Origin: an uncultured Bacteroidaceae bacterium
GTDB taxonomy: Bacteria > Bacteroidota > Bacteroidia > Bacteroidales > Bacteroidaceae
Reading direction: 5' to 3'
Length of the DNA stretch: 64,000 nucleotides
Assembly (NCBI GenBank): GCA_934426255.1
Contig: CAKRYD010000002.1
Coordinates: 62,001 to 126,000, forward strand
Positions 26,868 to 36,908 of the stretch are shown one piece after another. Position 1 is the first letter of the stretch. Every line of letters begins with the position of its first letter. The position numbers and the translations under genes were made by a program. The notes under the pieces are model-generated. The model saw only the letters and a list, made by a program, of their open reading frames with translations. It searched no databases and was not told where the DNA came from.

Positions 26868-27914
26868 TTATTTTTGGTTGAGTGATTGTTTTAATTCTTC
26901 TATTTCGGCTTTCAGGTCCTGCACTTCTTTCGACAGCTGTGGAAGGTTGCGGAACACGGCATTGCAACGTGCGAAGCGTCGGGCCTCGATGGCCGGGGAG
27001 CCGATGATTGTGGTGTTGCCCTTTGGTATGCTGCCTGCGATGCCTGCCTGTGCCCCACTTTTGGTGAAGTCTCCTATGGTGGAATGGCCTGCAATTCCCA
27101 CTTGTCCGCCAAACATGCACCATTTTCCTATCTTGGTTGAGCCGGCTACGCCCACCTGGGCACTCATTACGGTGTTTTCGCCTACTGTCACATTATGTGC
27201 TATCTGCACCAGGTTGTCGAGCTTCACTCCTTTTTTGACGAATGTAGACCCCATGGTTGAGCGGTCCACACAGGCATTTGCGCCTATTTCAACATTGTCT
27301 TCTATGGTTACGATGCCTATTTGCGGTATCTTCTCATATCCCTCTGCCGTGGGAGCGAAACCGAAGCCGTCGGCCCCTATCACGGCACCCGAATGGAGTA
27401 TGACGTTGCTGCCTATGATGCAATCGTGGTAGACTGTCACGTTGGGATACAACAGGGTGTTGTCGCCCACTTTGGCATTGTCGCAAATTGTCGAGTGAGC
27501 GTAGATCTGTGTGTGGTTGCCTATCACTACATTCTCGCCGATACATACGAAGGGCTCTATATAGCAATCTTCTCCTATTTTGGCACTTGCAGCTATCGAA
27601 GCCAGCGAACTGATGCCTTTTTTCTGCGGTTTGCTCTTTTCATAGAGTGCCAGCAGGCTTGCTATGCATTCATAGGCGTTGTCCACGCGGATGAGTGTTG
27701 CGGCAACGGGCTGTTGAGGCTTGAAATCCTTGTTCACCAATACGATGCTTGCCTTTGTGTCGTAGAGGTAGTGCTCATAGGCGAGATTGGCCAGAAAGGA
27801 TATTGAACCTTCGTGAGCTTCCTCTATTTTAGCGAACGTATGTACTGTTGCATTTTCATTGCCTTCTATAGTTCCATGGAGATGGGATGCAATTTGTTTT
27901 GCTGTAAATTCCAT
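26868..27914 (-). CDS. lpxD: UDP-3-O-(3-hydroxyacyl)glucosamine N-acyltransferase
   Basis: A 348-residue acyltransferase of lipid A synthesis. The N-terminal uridine-binding domain (residues 1 to about 100, with [14 protein letters not shown]) is followed by the beta-helix of hexapeptide repeats (about 105-320). The catalytic histidine is in [12 protein letters not shown] (His240). A C-terminal helix ([19 protein letters not shown]) is the trimer-organising coiled coil. Length is normal. The gene follows the HD phosphohydrolase by 72 bp, the largest gap in the operon. Confidence 0.97.
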   Translation of the reverse strand: MEFTAKQIASHLHGTIEGNENATVHTFAKIEEAHEGSISFLANLAYEHYLYDTKASIVLVNKDFKPQQPVAATLIRVDNAYECIASLLALYEKSKPQKKGISSLASIAASAKIGEDCYIEPFVCIGENVVIGNHTQIYAHSTICDNAKVGDNTLLYPNVTVYHDCIIGSNVILHSGAVIGADGFGFAPTAEGYEKIPQIGIVTIEDNVEIGANACVDRSTMGSTFVKKGVKLDNLVQIAHNVTVGENTVMSAQVGVAGSTKIGKWCMFGGQVGIAGHSTIGDFTKSGAQAGIAGSIPKGNTTIIGSPAIEARRFARCNAVFRNLPQLSKEVQDLKAEIEELKQSLNQK

Positions 27915-27986
27915 TGTTTTTTATCCACTTTAGTCTGCAAATATCGCAAAAAATGCAGACATATTATATACGTAGTATGAACATTT

Positions 27987-29231
27987 TCACTCTGACAAGC
28001 AAAAATCGGCCGGTATTTGTAAGGGGCTGCGCTGATAGTAAAGATTGTAGCGTTTGCTTTTCTTGTCGGTCAGATTGGATTTCAATAACTCGGAGCATTC
28101 CGAGATGTCACGGGTGGTACCGTCTTTAAATGAGATGCATATGTGCTCGTCATCGGATGAATAGAGCATTTGGTCGGTTTCTTTGTAGCGTACAAGATAG
28201 GAGGCCTCTTGCTCGCTGATGCCGAGGTGTGAGGCCATTTGCCGGCGCAATTGGTTCAAGGCCCGGCCTGTTATGGGTCCTGTCAACTCTTTTGACTTGA
28301 AGAGATGCCGGTCGATGTAGTCTGAGGCCAGCAGTGCCAGCACTTTGTCTTCGCAGGTGGTCCATTGCTTGATGGCGTTTTCCATGTCGCTGTCGTCAAT
28401 GGCTGTGAAACGGTCTGCCCATTGTGGCTGGTTGGCCATTGCTTTTGCTGTGATGTCGCTTTGCAGGAAGTAGGCCAGCTGTGGCGTGCAGGGCAGTTGC
28501 AGGCCTTTGCGCATCAGGTCTTTTGCCCGCCTTACGGTCATTCTGAGCACTTCCTGTGCGGCCATTGCTGTCTTGTGCAGGTAGACCTGCCAATACATAA
28601 GCCGTCTGGCCATCAGGTAGTTTTCTATGGTATAGATGCCTTTGTGGTCTATGACGAGGCGGTCGTTTCTGACATCGAGCATTTTGATGATGCGTGCCAC
28701 TCCGATGGTTCCTTCCCTGATTCCTGCGAAGAAGCTGTCGCGGCACAGGTAGTCCAGGCGGTCCATATCGAGTTGGCTGCATATCAGTTCATGGAGGAAA
28801 TGCTTGGGGTGTTGGTCTTTGAAGATGCTGATGGCTGTTTCCAGTTGTCCGCCGGTCTCTTGATTGAGGCGTTGCATGAGCAGCTGTGAAATGGTTTCGT
28901 GGTCTATGTCTTTGACCAATGTGTTTTCCAGTGCATGCGACATCGGCCCGTGTCCTATGTCGTGGAGCAACATGGCTATCTGCGTTCCCAGGCGTTCTTC
29001 CTTGGTTATTACTACCCCTTTTTTCTCCAATGTGCCGAGGGCTTCGGTCACCAGATGGTAGGCTCCGATGGAATGTCCGAAGCGTGTGTGCACGGCTCCG
29101 GGATATACATAGTGTGTGGCTCCCAACTGTTTGAGCCGGGTCAGCCTTATCATGATGGGATGTCTCGCGAGTTGTGCGAGTAGGCCTTCGGGTATTTCGA
29201 TGAACCCGAAGACGGGATCGTTGATGATCAT
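27987..29231 (-). CDS. HD-superfamily phosphohydrolase (dNTPase-like)
   Basis: A 414-residue protein with an intact HD metal site: His53 in HTRFGHSIGAYHL, His90-Asp91 in MLLHDIGHGPMSH, and His94. The N-terminal FGFIEIPEGLLAQLARHPIMIRLTRLKQLG pattern is typical of the COG1078 branch related to SAMHD1 and bacterial dGTPases. Family members hydrolyse nucleoside triphosphates; the substrate here is not known. It sits between pyrF (9-bp gap) and lpxD in the prfA operon, an arrangement I recall as common in Bacteroidales. Confidence 0.88.
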   Translation of the reverse strand: MIINDPVFGFIEIPEGLLAQLARHPIMIRLTRLKQLGATHYVYPGAVHTRFGHSIGAYHLVTEALGTLEKKGVVITKEERLGTQIAMLLHDIGHGPMSHALENTLVKDIDHETISQLLMQRLNQETGGQLETAISIFKDQHPKHFLHELICSQLDMDRLDYLCRDSFFAGIREGTIGVARIIKMLDVRNDRLVIDHKGIYTIENYLMARRLMYWQVYLHKTAMAAQEVLRMTVRRAKDLMRKGLQLPCTPQLAYFLQSDITAKAMANQPQWADRFTAIDDSDMENAIKQWTTCEDKVLALLASDYIDRHLFKSKELTGPITGRALNQLRRQMASHLGISEQEASYLVRYKETDQMLYSSDDEHICISFKDGTTRDISECSELLKSNLTDKKSKRYNLYYQRSPLQIPADFCLSE

Positions 29232-29240
29232 CGGCTCAGG

Positions 29241-30077
29241 TCACGACACGATGTGGCGTTGCTGCAGTTGCAGGCGCATTTGCTGCTGCAGTTCTTTGGC
29301 TTTTTGGGCTGCCGTTGCTGCAAAGTGTTCGGTGCTGTCGGCAAAGATAATGCCTCGCGAACTGTTGACCAGCAGGCCGCACTCGTCGGTCATGCCGTAT
29401 CGGCATACCTCTTCGAGCGACCCTCCCTGTGCCCCTACGCCGGGCACGAGCAGGAAGTTGTTGGGGGCTATGCGGCGCACATCTTCGAAGAGTTGTCCCT
29501 GAGTGGCTCCCACGACATACATCATCTGCTGTTCGTCTGCCCATGATTGGCTTTTCCTTATGACGGTTTCGAAGAGCCGTTCATGGCTGTCTTCGACTTC
29601 TGTCATCTGGAAGTCGTGCGAGCCTTTGTTGCTGGTCAGTGCCAGCAGTATGACCCATTTGCCGGGATAGCCCAGGAAGGGCGTAACGCTGTCTTCGCCC
29701 ATATAGGGTGCTATGGTTACGGCATCCACACCGAGTTCCTCAAAGAAGCAACGGGCATACATGGCTGAGGTGTTACCTATGTCACCGCGTTTGGCATCGG
29801 CAATGATGAGATGGTCGGGATAGTAACGCCGCAGGTATTCCACTGTTTTCTCCAAGGATGTCCATCCCTGTATGCCTTCACATTCGTAGAAGGCTACGTT
29901 GGGTTTGTAGGCCACGCAGTAGGGTGCGGTGGCGTCTATAATGGCTTTGTTGAAGCTGAACTGGGGGTCGTCGTCTCCCAAGAGGTGATGGGGGAGCTTT
30001 TTTCTATCGCTGTCGAGACCTACACACAGGAAGGATTCCTTGATGCGTATGTTTTCTATGAGTTGCTGTTTGGTCAT
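29241..30077 (-). CDS. pyrF: Orotidine 5'-phosphate decarboxylase
   Basis: A 278-residue enzyme for the last step of UMP synthesis. It belongs to the longer type 2 subfamily: [14 protein letters not shown] near the N-terminus, [11 protein letters not shown], then the catalytic segment [14 protein letters not shown] (Asp94, Lys96), and the phosphate-binding region [11 protein letters not shown] with NSSRGI close to the C-terminus. All catalytic residues are present. It lies 11 bp after prfA. Confidence 0.95.
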   Translation of the reverse strand: MTKQQLIENIRIKESFLCVGLDSDRKKLPHHLLGDDDPQFSFNKAIIDATAPYCVAYKPNVAFYECEGIQGWTSLEKTVEYLRRYYPDHLIIADAKRGDIGNTSAMYARCFFEELGVDAVTIAPYMGEDSVTPFLGYPGKWVILLALTSNKGSHDFQMTEVEDSHERLFETVIRKSQSWADEQQMMYVVGATQGQLFEDVRRIAPNNFLLVPGVGAQGGSLEEVCRYGMTDECGLLVNSSRGIIFADSTEHFAATAAQKAKELQQQMRLQLQQRHIVS

Positions 30078-30088
30078 ATTTTTGTTGT

Positions 30089-31201
30089 TTATAATTCGGC
30101 TTCTTTCATTCGTTCTGCGTTTTCGGCCACTATGAGGTGGTCGATGCAGTCTTGTATGTCGCCATCCATGAATGCGGGCAGATTATACATGGTATACCCT
30201 ATCCTGTGGTCGGTCACACGTCCTTGGGGATAGTTGTAGGTGCGTATCTTTGCACTGCGGTCTCCGGTGCTCACAAGGGTTTTGCGCCGGTTGGCTATGT
30301 CGTCCACATATTTCTGGTGTTCCTTGTCGTAGATAAAGGTACGCAGGCGCGACAGGGCCCGTTCCTTGTTTTTGGGCTGGTCGCGGGTTTCGGTACATTC
30401 TATGAGGATTTCTTCCACCTCGCCCGTGTTGGGGTTTTTCCAGTTGTAGCGCAACCTTACGCCCGACTCCACTTTGTTGACGTTCTGTCCGCCGGCACCG
30501 CTGGAGCGGAATGTGTCCCATTTGATTTCACCCTCGTTGATTTGCACTTCAAACTGGTCGGCTTCGGGCAGCACGGCCACGGTGGCTGCCGATGTATGCA
30601 CGCGGCCCTGGGTCTCGGTGGCCGGCACACGCTGCACGCGGTGCACGCCGCTTTCATACTTGAGGGTGCCGTATACGTCCTGACCGGATACGTAGCATAT
30701 CACTTCCTTGAAGCCTCCCACGGCTCCTTCGCTGGCACTTGATATCTCTATTTTCCAGCCTTTGCGCTCTGCATACTTTGTATACATGCGCAACAGGTCG
30801 CCGGCAAACAGGGCTGCCTCATCGCCTCCTGTGCCTCCACGTATTTCGAGTATGGCATTCTTTCCGTCTTCGGGGTCCTGCGGAATGAGCAGAAGCTTGA
30901 TTTCTTCCTCCAACTGCGGCTTGCGCGCTTCGCAGGTTGCTATCTCTTCGCGAGCCATTTCTTTCATTTCGGGGTCGTCTTCCGAAAGCAGCAGGCTCTT
31001 GCTTTCGCTCAGGTTGCGCAGCAGGGCGGCATATTCGGTGCGTGCATTCATCAGCCGTTCCAAGTCTTTATACTCCTTGGAAAGCTTGACATAGCGACCT
31101 TGATCGCCTATAACCGAGGGGTCGGTAATAAGCGTACTGATTTCTTCAAACCTTGATTTCAAGCCGTCGAGCTTGTCGAGCAACGAGTTTTCTTCTGCCA
31201 T
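30089..31201 (-). CDS. prfA: Peptide chain release factor 1
   Basis: A 370-residue factor that recognises UAA and UAG and releases the peptide. The codon-reading PAT motif lies in [14 protein letters not shown] (193-195), and the GGQ that enters the peptidyl transferase centre is in [11 protein letters not shown] (237-239). The start [13 protein letters not shown] at 31201 is chosen over a frame that stays open another 101 codons, because a consensus promoter lies within that extension and the extra residues are not RF1-like. It is the first gene of an eight-gene operon running to miaA. Confidence 0.96.
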   Translation of the reverse strand: MAEENSLLDKLDGLKSRFEEISTLITDPSVIGDQGRYVKLSKEYKDLERLMNARTEYAALLRNLSESKSLLLSEDDPEMKEMAREEIATCEARKPQLEEEIKLLLIPQDPEDGKNAILEIRGGTGGDEAALFAGDLLRMYTKYAERKGWKIEISSASEGAVGGFKEVICYVSGQDVYGTLKYESGVHRVQRVPATETQGRVHTSAATVAVLPEADQFEVQINEGEIKWDTFRSSGAGGQNVNKVESGVRLRYNWKNPNTGEVEEILIECTETRDQPKNKERALSRLRTFIYDKEHQKYVDDIANRRKTLVSTGDRSAKIRTYNYPQGRVTDHRIGYTMYNLPAFMDGDIQDCIDHLIVAENAERMKEAEL

Positions 31202-31238
31202 ATATCTATCGGGAATCTGTATGCTGTTGATTTTACTG

Positions 31239-31270
31239 CAAAAGTACAACAATTCAGTTGCTTGGACAAA
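31239..31270 (-). promoter_or_regulatory. Promoter of the prfA-to-miaA operon (TTTG-N20-TACTTTTG)
   Basis: On the minus strand, TTTG (31267-31270), 20 bases, then TACTTTTG (31239-31246): a full Bacteroides-type promoter giving a leader of about 30 nt before the prfA ATG. Confidence 0.85.
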
Positions 31271-31579
31271 TATCACCCTCTTTTTGCTCATGCCGGGCTT
31301 CGGGAGGCCGCAACGGCAGCCTGTTTTCGGGTGATTTCGCGTTAACACTTTTAACAGTTCGATACCTTCCCTATACCACCTGCAATGGCCTTCACGGGCT
31401 TTTTCCAACCAACCGACGGGCTTCTCAGAGGCTTTAAAGGCACAAAAGGCTGCACCTTCACCTTGTTTCGGGATGCCATGCTGCCTGAAAGCAACCGAAA
31501 ACATCGGTCACAGAAAAAGCAGCTCTGCGGAGCTTTATAGGCAAACATGCTATGAATGAGCAATATATATGCTTTTTCT
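31271..31579. other. Non-coding region upstream of prfA with a possible dispersed repeat
   Basis: No gene is supported. The stretch 31400-31460, read on the minus strand, resembles 40725-40775 on the plus strand (shared core around TTTTGTGCCTT and, further on, a CCnGT and GGTTG pattern). A weaker match lies at 31955-31995. This may be a degenerate dispersed element. Alignment by eye only. Confidence 0.3.
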
Positions 31580-31785
31580 GCATTTCGGTCTGTACACATC
31601 GCACGCACAATCCCTACACATTGCACCTTGCGATATGTACATATCGCTACTCACACATGTACACATCGCTCGCACGAGCTGTACACATCGCACCCTCTGA
31701 TATGTACATATCACTACCTGAGACATGTACATATCGCACGCACAAGCTGTACACATCGCAGCCTCGACATGTACACATCGCTCAC
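31580..31785. repeat. TGTACA-centred tandem palindrome array 2 (22-23 bp period)
   Basis: TGTACA cores lie at 31591, 31636, 31658, 31680, 31703, 31726, 31748 and 31770, with one degenerate core (CCTACA) at 31613. Successive spacings are 22, 23, 22, 22, 23, 23, 22 and 22. Arms are mainly CGAT/ATCG or GATA/TATC, with links of the kind CGCACGC or CCCTC. The array sits in the 886-bp gap between the prfA promoter and the 3' end of cotH. Short ORFs on both strands across it are repeat artefacts. Confidence 0.85.
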
Positions 31786-32087
31786 CCAATGCTCCGTGAC
31801 GGCATGCCATAACGAGGCGGAAAACCCACCTTGCAACCACCTGTTGACGGCTGCAAAAAGCATCTTATGAGACCCGAAAAAGGGACTTTTCACAGCTGTT
31901 TTGCCTGATTGAGGGGGCTTATGAGCCATTTTGCAAGGCTTGAAGCGGCATTTTCAGCCTTCCAAAAGGTCGGAAAAGCCGGTTTCATGTGCTGTTTTGC
32001 ACAAAAATTCCACACAAATCCGGCACTTAAAATTAACAATTAAGTATTTCAAATTGCCAATATATCAACTTAAATTGCCAAGCCCTG
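31786..32087. other. Non-coding region between array 2 and cotH
   Basis: A mixed-composition stretch becoming A/T-rich near 32020-32090. No gene, RNA or convincing terminator is seen. It contains the weaker copy of the possible dispersed element near 31955-31995. Confidence 0.4.
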
Positions 32088-33770
32088 TTACTTCTTCTGA
32101 TACAGACGTCCGTTCCTGATGTATAGACCCGGCGACATTCTTGTTGTATCTACCTGACGTCCGAAAAGGTCGTACACCACATCACGATGAGCCGCATCAC
32201 GCTTCACGGAATGTACAGCCGAAGCACTCCGATTAAAGACTTCTTCGTTGAGGAACTGCATGTGTCGCTTTATCCAATCCGCCATATAGGCAGCCTCGTC
32301 GTGTAGGCAAAGCTCCCTGAAACATAAGTCTGAATCACCGCTCCACCGCCGTTCCTCACGCCCTGCTGCGCCACAAAGCTGCAGCGTCTCTATATTGCCC
32401 ATGAAGCGCGCCACCAGGGAATCGGTGTGCAGACATCCCTCACGCAACTGCCAGAAGCGTTCATTTACGGCATCGCGGAAGCCACACAGATTGCCTTGAT
32501 ACAGCCTGCGAAAGAGATTGAAGTAGCCAAACCTGTCCATAAAGTCGTTGCAGGGAGCCAAAGGTTCTGTCCTGATTTCATTGCAATCCACGTTACCCCC
32601 GATTGTAGCATCAAGGTCCCACACGGCCGGAGTCAGCTTAGGCGAGGCGGTTTTGTCATAGCAGGCCCAATACATGTTCTTGCCATTGTTGTCAATGGCA
32701 TAGACAGTATGAAGAAACACATAGTAGTCGGTCAGCACAGGCAGGTCGAAAAAGTCGCCCACACATGCCTCAAAAACACTGTCGTTGCTTTCGGCCACCA
32801 GCCTGATGGCGTCGTGAATGACCGAATAGTCAGTGGGAAAAGCCTTGTCGAGCTTCGGATACTTGGTTTCATATCCGCCCATGCTTTCCTGCTCATCATC
32901 ATAGTCGGGCACACTATACATGGTCACATCTGTCGTCCACGCCTTGGTTTTCCACAGCTGTCCCCTTATCTCCTCATTCTTATATTTCTTCAGCTTGAGC
33001 TGCTTTCTGTCGATGGCTTCGCCCAAAGAATAGACTCCCATGTAGCGATGGTTGAGGAAGAGCTCTACAAAACGGCCTCTTGCACCGCTGCGTGCCTCGG
33101 GTTCCTTGGCAGCATAATAGGGACGGCGTGCAAAATCGTTCCACAAATCGGTGCATGTCCTGTTGCGGATTCTGCTCAAATCGACCTGGGCCGCATCCAA
33201 TATCCAGCTGTCGCTCGACCTGAAACCCATGAAGTTCACCTCTTGTTCCCCGCCAAGCGTATCAGCAAGAAACTTGACATGATAGTTGCGTTTGTGCCTG
33301 CCTTCACCGTTGGTTGAGCCGCCCCGCCACTTTATTTTGGCCAACAGCCGGCCGGCAGTCAGCGAATCAGCGGCCTGCAAGCCGAAACGACCCTGCATAT
33401 AGTCATAGCCGAAATCACCCTCCAGCTGCACTATCGGAAGCGACGTAAACATCAGTCTGTCGATCAGCAATGTATCGGCCGACACCGAAAGAATGCGGCA
33501 GCCTGTCCGTGCCTTCGCAGGAGTAATATCCAAAGTCAGAGAATCGCCCTTGACCACTTCGGCATCTACAAGATAAACAGTGTTGGGCTGCACACTGTCG
33601 ACCTTGATGGTCAGACGACAGCTATCGCCATGGAAACACCCCTCGGGCAAGGCATAGAGATACATGTTCCATACGGAATCATAGGAAGGCTTCAGGCCAT
33701 TGACCCGTATGCCTGCCCACAATGGGATGCAGACAAGACACAACAAGAGCTGCAAAAATCTGTATCGCAT
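32088..33770 (-). CDS. CotH kinase-family secreted protein with T9SS-like tail
   Basis: A 560-residue protein with signal peptide MRYRFLQLLLCLVCIPLWA. After an N-terminal beta domain it carries the CotH-like kinase domain from about residue 160: IKWRGGSTNGEGRHKRNYHVKF, then SSDSWILDAAQVDLSRIRN, FVELFLNHRYMGVYSLGEAIDR and, further on, WDLDATIGGN (a D-x-D-type site). Spore-coat CotH is an atypical protein kinase; the role of CotH-like proteins in Bacteroidales is not known. The last 30 residues (VYDLFGRQVDTTRMSPGLYI) resemble the end of a T9SS sorting domain. It starts 48 bp after rseP, so it may be the tail of that operon. Confidence 0.82.
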   Translation of the reverse strand: MRYRFLQLLLCLVCIPLWAGIRVNGLKPSYDSVWNMYLYALPEGCFHGDSCRLTIKVDSVQPNTVYLVDAEVVKGDSLTLDITPAKARTGCRILSVSADTLLIDRLMFTSLPIVQLEGDFGYDYMQGRFGLQAADSLTAGRLLAKIKWRGGSTNGEGRHKRNYHVKFLADTLGGEQEVNFMGFRSSDSWILDAAQVDLSRIRNRTCTDLWNDFARRPYYAAKEPEARSGARGRFVELFLNHRYMGVYSLGEAIDRKQLKLKKYKNEEIRGQLWKTKAWTTDVTMYSVPDYDDEQESMGGYETKYPKLDKAFPTDYSVIHDAIRLVAESNDSVFEACVGDFFDLPVLTDYYVFLHTVYAIDNNGKNMYWACYDKTASPKLTPAVWDLDATIGGNVDCNEIRTEPLAPCNDFMDRFGYFNLFRRLYQGNLCGFRDAVNERFWQLREGCLHTDSLVARFMGNIETLQLCGAAGREERRWSGDSDLCFRELCLHDEAAYMADWIKRHMQFLNEEVFNRSASAVHSVKRDAAHRDVVYDLFGRQVDTTRMSPGLYIRNGRLYQKK

Positions 33771-33818
33771 AAGAGTACACTAAAGAATGGTTATACCAAC
33801 CGTTGGGCCGCAACCCTG

Positions 33819-35210
33819 CTACATATGGAAGATGAAGCGCAAGACATCGTTGCCGACGGCATAGACCATCAACACCAACAGGATAATCATGCCCACCATC
33901 TGGGCGCGCTCCATAAACTTTTCGCTCGGTTTGCGGCGCGTAATGATTTCGCACAACAGGAACAACACATGCCCACCGTCGAGAGCAGGTATCGGCAACA
34001 GGTTCATGAAGGCCAGGATGATGCTGATGAAAGCCGTCAACTCCCAAAAACGCTGCCAATCCCATGACGTAGGGAACATGCTGCCTATTGCACCAAACGA
34101 GCCTACACTGCGGGCTCCTTCCTTGGTAAACAGGTATTTCAAGTCGTCGACATAGCCTGCCAGCACATTAATGCCGTGATTGATGCCTGCCGGAATAGAC
34201 TCGAAGAAGCCATACTTGACCGTGACGGGCTTGTACATAGTATAAGGGCTCGCCTTGATAACCCCCATGGTCAGGGAAGGCATCAGCATGAGCTTCAAAG
34301 TATCTATCTTATGGGTGCGGGCACGGCTCACCACCACGCTGACATGACGTGCCGCAAGGCTGTCGTCGGTAGGTGCACCCACAAGGCGGTCACTGAGTTG
34401 TTGGATGGCCACATTAAAGTCATTCCACGTAACCACCTTGGACTGGTTGAAAGCCATCAGGCGGTCGCCCTTGCAGATGCCTGCCTTGGCGGCAGGTGTG
34501 CCCGCTACAACACTATCTATCACAGACGGCACATAGGTGGACACGAAGGGCGGCATGGCACGAAACATATTGAGCATATTGAGCCCCTCGGCCGGTATGT
34601 CGATGTTGACCTTGCGGCCGTTTCGCAGCACCGTTACATACTGGGCCGACGAGATGTCACGGTAGACCGAACCTATGCTCTCGCTGCTGTCAAAACGCTT
34701 GAAGACACGCTTGTCGGTCGAGAGCAACACATCGCCGTCCTTGAAACCCAAAGCCTTGGCCTCATTATTGAACTGCATGCCCTTCGACATCCGGTCAAGC
34801 GGGATGTAGGTCTCGCCCCAATAAAAGAGAATCATGGAATAGATGAACAGTGCCAATATAAAGTTGACCAGCACACCTCCCAGCATTATCAGCAGACGTT
34901 GCCAGGCAGGATGGGAACGAAACTCCCAGGGCTGAGGCGGCTGTTTCATCTGTTGCGTGTCCATGGATTCGTCAATCATGCCCGAAATCTTTACATATCC
35001 GCCCAACGGAAGCCAGCCGAGGCAATATTCGGTATCTGACTTCTTGGGACGAAACTTCAACAATGTCTTCCAAGGATCAAAGAACAGGCAGAACTTTTCT
35101 ACACGCACCTTGAAGAGCTTGGCAAAGAAAAAGTGGCCGCCCTCATGCAGAAGGATAAGTATCGAAAAACACAAAATGAGCTGTAATGCTCTTATCAGGA
35201 ATGCTTCCAT
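33819..35210 (-). CDS. rseP: Site-2 intramembrane metalloprotease (regulated membrane proteolysis)
   Basis: A 463-residue M50 protease of the inner membrane. The zinc motif LLHEGGHFFFAKLF (HEGGH at 22-26) is in the first membrane helix. A PDZ-like segment follows (FKDGDVLLSTDKR), a second one (AGICKGDRLMAFNQ) lies near residue 235, and the C-terminal NLLPIPALDGGHVLF supplies the third zinc ligand Asp. Family members cleave anti-sigma factors or leftover signal peptides; no anti-sigma gene is nearby. It starts 5 bp after dxr, a gene order common to many bacteria. Confidence 0.94.
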   Translation of the reverse strand: MEAFLIRALQLILCFSILILLHEGGHFFFAKLFKVRVEKFCLFFDPWKTLLKFRPKKSDTEYCLGWLPLGGYVKISGMIDESMDTQQMKQPPQPWEFRSHPAWQRLLIMLGGVLVNFILALFIYSMILFYWGETYIPLDRMSKGMQFNNEAKALGFKDGDVLLSTDKRVFKRFDSSESIGSVYRDISSAQYVTVLRNGRKVNIDIPAEGLNMLNMFRAMPPFVSTYVPSVIDSVVAGTPAAKAGICKGDRLMAFNQSKVVTWNDFNVAIQQLSDRLVGAPTDDSLAARHVSVVVSRARTHKIDTLKLMLMPSLTMGVIKASPYTMYKPVTVKYGFFESIPAGINHGINVLAGYVDDLKYLFTKEGARSVGSFGAIGSMFPTSWDWQRFWELTAFISIILAFMNLLPIPALDGGHVLFLLCEIITRRKPSEKFMERAQMVGMIILLVLMVYAVGNDVLRFIFHM

Positions 35211-35215
35211 AAATA

Positions 35216-36373
35216 TTACTGTTGTTGGATTATGCTTGCTGCCACCCTGCGTGCTTCGGCATCGGTGGCAATGTATGTATCAAGTGTAGGATGTGCATCA
35301 TAGGGTATCAAATCCATGACACGCCTGATGTTGCGGTAAATATCGGCAAAGCCGATGAGGCCTTCCCTGAAGGCGCGGTTCATCACCTCGTTGGCCGTGT
35401 TGACCACACAGGCAGTGTTGCCGCCTCGCTCCAAAGCCTCGTAGGCCAGGCTGAGACACGGAAACCTGTCGGTATCGGGACGCTCGAAGGTGAGGCTCCC
35501 CAATTCAAACAAATCGAGACGCGGGCCCGAAAGCGGCAGCCTGTCGGGATAGGTCAACGCATATTGGATGGGAAGACGCATATCCGGTATGCCCAGCTGG
35601 GCCTTTACCGCGCCATCTTCAAACTGAACTGCCGAATGTATCACCGATTGTGGGTGAATAAGCACCTCGATTTGTTGCGGACCGATACCGAAAAGCCAGC
35701 GCGCCTCTATCACTTCAAAGCCTTTGTTCATCATCGTGGCCGAGTCAATGGTGATCTTGGCCCCCATATGCCAGTTGGGATGACACAAGGCCTGCGAGGG
35801 AGTGACACGCGACAGCTCTTCCTTGGATAAGCGTCGGAAAGGGCCGCCAGATGCGGTCAGGAGTATCTTGTCTATGGCATTGTCGCCCTCGCCTGCCAGG
35901 CACTGGAAGATGGCCGAATGCTCACTGTCGACGGGCAATATAGGAACCCTATAGTGCTGGGCCAGACGTGTGACCAGCTCACCTGCGACAACGAGGGTTT
36001 CTTTATTGGCCAATGCAATCTGCTTGCGGGCACGAATGGCATGAATGGTTGGCTGCAAACCGGCAAAGCCCACCAAAGCTGTCAGCACGACATCTACCGT
36101 ATCGCTCTCGACAACCTCACAAAGGGCAGCCTCGCCACAATAGACCTTGACGGGCAAGTCCTCTAAGCCCCGACTGACCGTTTCGTAGAGGTCTTCATTG
36201 GCAATCACTACCATATTGGGTCTGAACCGGCGGGCCTGCTCGATGAGAAGAGCGGCCTGGTTGTTGGCAGTGAGCACCTCGGCTTCATACAAATCGGGAT
36301 GTTCGGATATCACTTGAAGGGCCTGAGTGCCGATGGAGCCTGTAGAACCCAGTATTGCTATGCGTTTCTTCAT
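35216..36373 (-). CDS. dxr: 1-deoxy-D-xylulose 5-phosphate reductoisomerase
   Basis: A 385-residue NADPH enzyme for the committed step of the methylerythritol phosphate isoprenoid pathway. It begins MKKRIAILGSTGSIGTQAL with the dinucleotide loop (9-15), then the metal and substrate segments ILPVDSEHSAIFQCL and ASGGPFRRL, and the flexible-loop region HPNWHMGAKITIDSATMMNKGFE. Length is normal. It lies 7 bp after rimM and 5 bp before rseP. Confidence 0.97.
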   Translation of the reverse strand: MKKRIAILGSTGSIGTQALQVISEHPDLYEAEVLTANNQAALLIEQARRFRPNMVVIANEDLYETVSRGLEDLPVKVYCGEAALCEVVESDTVDVVLTALVGFAGLQPTIHAIRARKQIALANKETLVVAGELVTRLAQHYRVPILPVDSEHSAIFQCLAGEGDNAIDKILLTASGGPFRRLSKEELSRVTPSQALCHPNWHMGAKITIDSATMMNKGFEVIEARWLFGIGPQQIEVLIHPQSVIHSAVQFEDGAVKAQLGIPDMRLPIQYALTYPDRLPLSGPRLDLFELGSLTFERPDTDRFPCLSLAYEALERGGNTACVVNTANEVMNRAFREGLIGFADIYRNIRRVMDLIPYDAHPTLDTYIATDAEARRVAASIIQQQ

Positions 36374-36380
36374 GGATGAG

Positions 36381-36908
36381 TCAGTTGTTTAAGGATAACA
36401 GGCCTTCGGGAAGGCTGAGTGTTAGACGGCGTTTCTTTTCGTCACAGCCCACGACCAAATCGGTGTGCAACGGCAACAATACCTCCGTGCCGTCTATTCT
36501 CTGCACATGAAGAAGTATGTTGGCATTGGACGAATCGACCGACTGAATGATGCCAATCTCGCCGGCCTCACGGTCAAAGACAGCAAAACCTGTCAGAAAG
36601 TTCCACGTGAGCGGAGCCTCGGAATGGCCTACCGTCTCGGACAAAGGAAAGTATACTTCGGTTCCACTGATGCGCCGCGCTGCTGCTTCATCGTCAATTC
36701 GTTCAAACTTCATTATGACAGCTTCGTTGCTCTTGAAGCGATACTCTTCCATGAAAAAGGGAACAAACAGCCCATCTATCCTGAGAAACAGGTATTCGCA
36801 GTCGGAGCGGTCAAACACATCATCGGTAAATCGCATTTCCACCTCACCGTGTATGCCATGAGGACGCTGTATGGTTCCAATCCTGAAAACGTCGTTATCC
36901 TGTATCAT
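36381..36908 (-). CDS. rimM: Ribosome maturation factor RimM
   Basis: A 175-residue factor for 30S head assembly. The N-terminal RimM beta-barrel has the motif IGTIQRPHGIHGEVEMRF (residues 11-28). The C-terminal PRC-barrel begins about residue 95 (LTGFAVFDREAGEIGIIQSV) and ends LPLHTDLVVGCDEKKRRLTLSLPEGL. The start overlaps the murA stop by 4 bp, indicating translational coupling. Confidence 0.94.
   Translation of the reverse strand: MIQDNDVFRIGTIQRPHGIHGEVEMRFTDDVFDRSDCEYLFLRIDGLFVPFFMEEYRFKSNEAVIMKFERIDDEAAARRISGTEVYFPLSETVGHSEAPLTWNFLTGFAVFDREAGEIGIIQSVDSSNANILLHVQRIDGTEVLLPLHTDLVVGCDEKKRRLTLSLPEGLLSLNN

Noticed and set aside
30089..31504. N-terminally extended release factor 1 of 471 residues
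   Set aside because: The extra 101 codons contain a full consensus promoter and are unrelated to RF1; the ATG at 31201 gives the normal length.
31580..31785. CRISPR array
   Set aside because: The unit period is only 22-23 bp with no unique spacers, every unit is a palindrome variant, and no cas genes are nearby. The same holds for the other three arrays.
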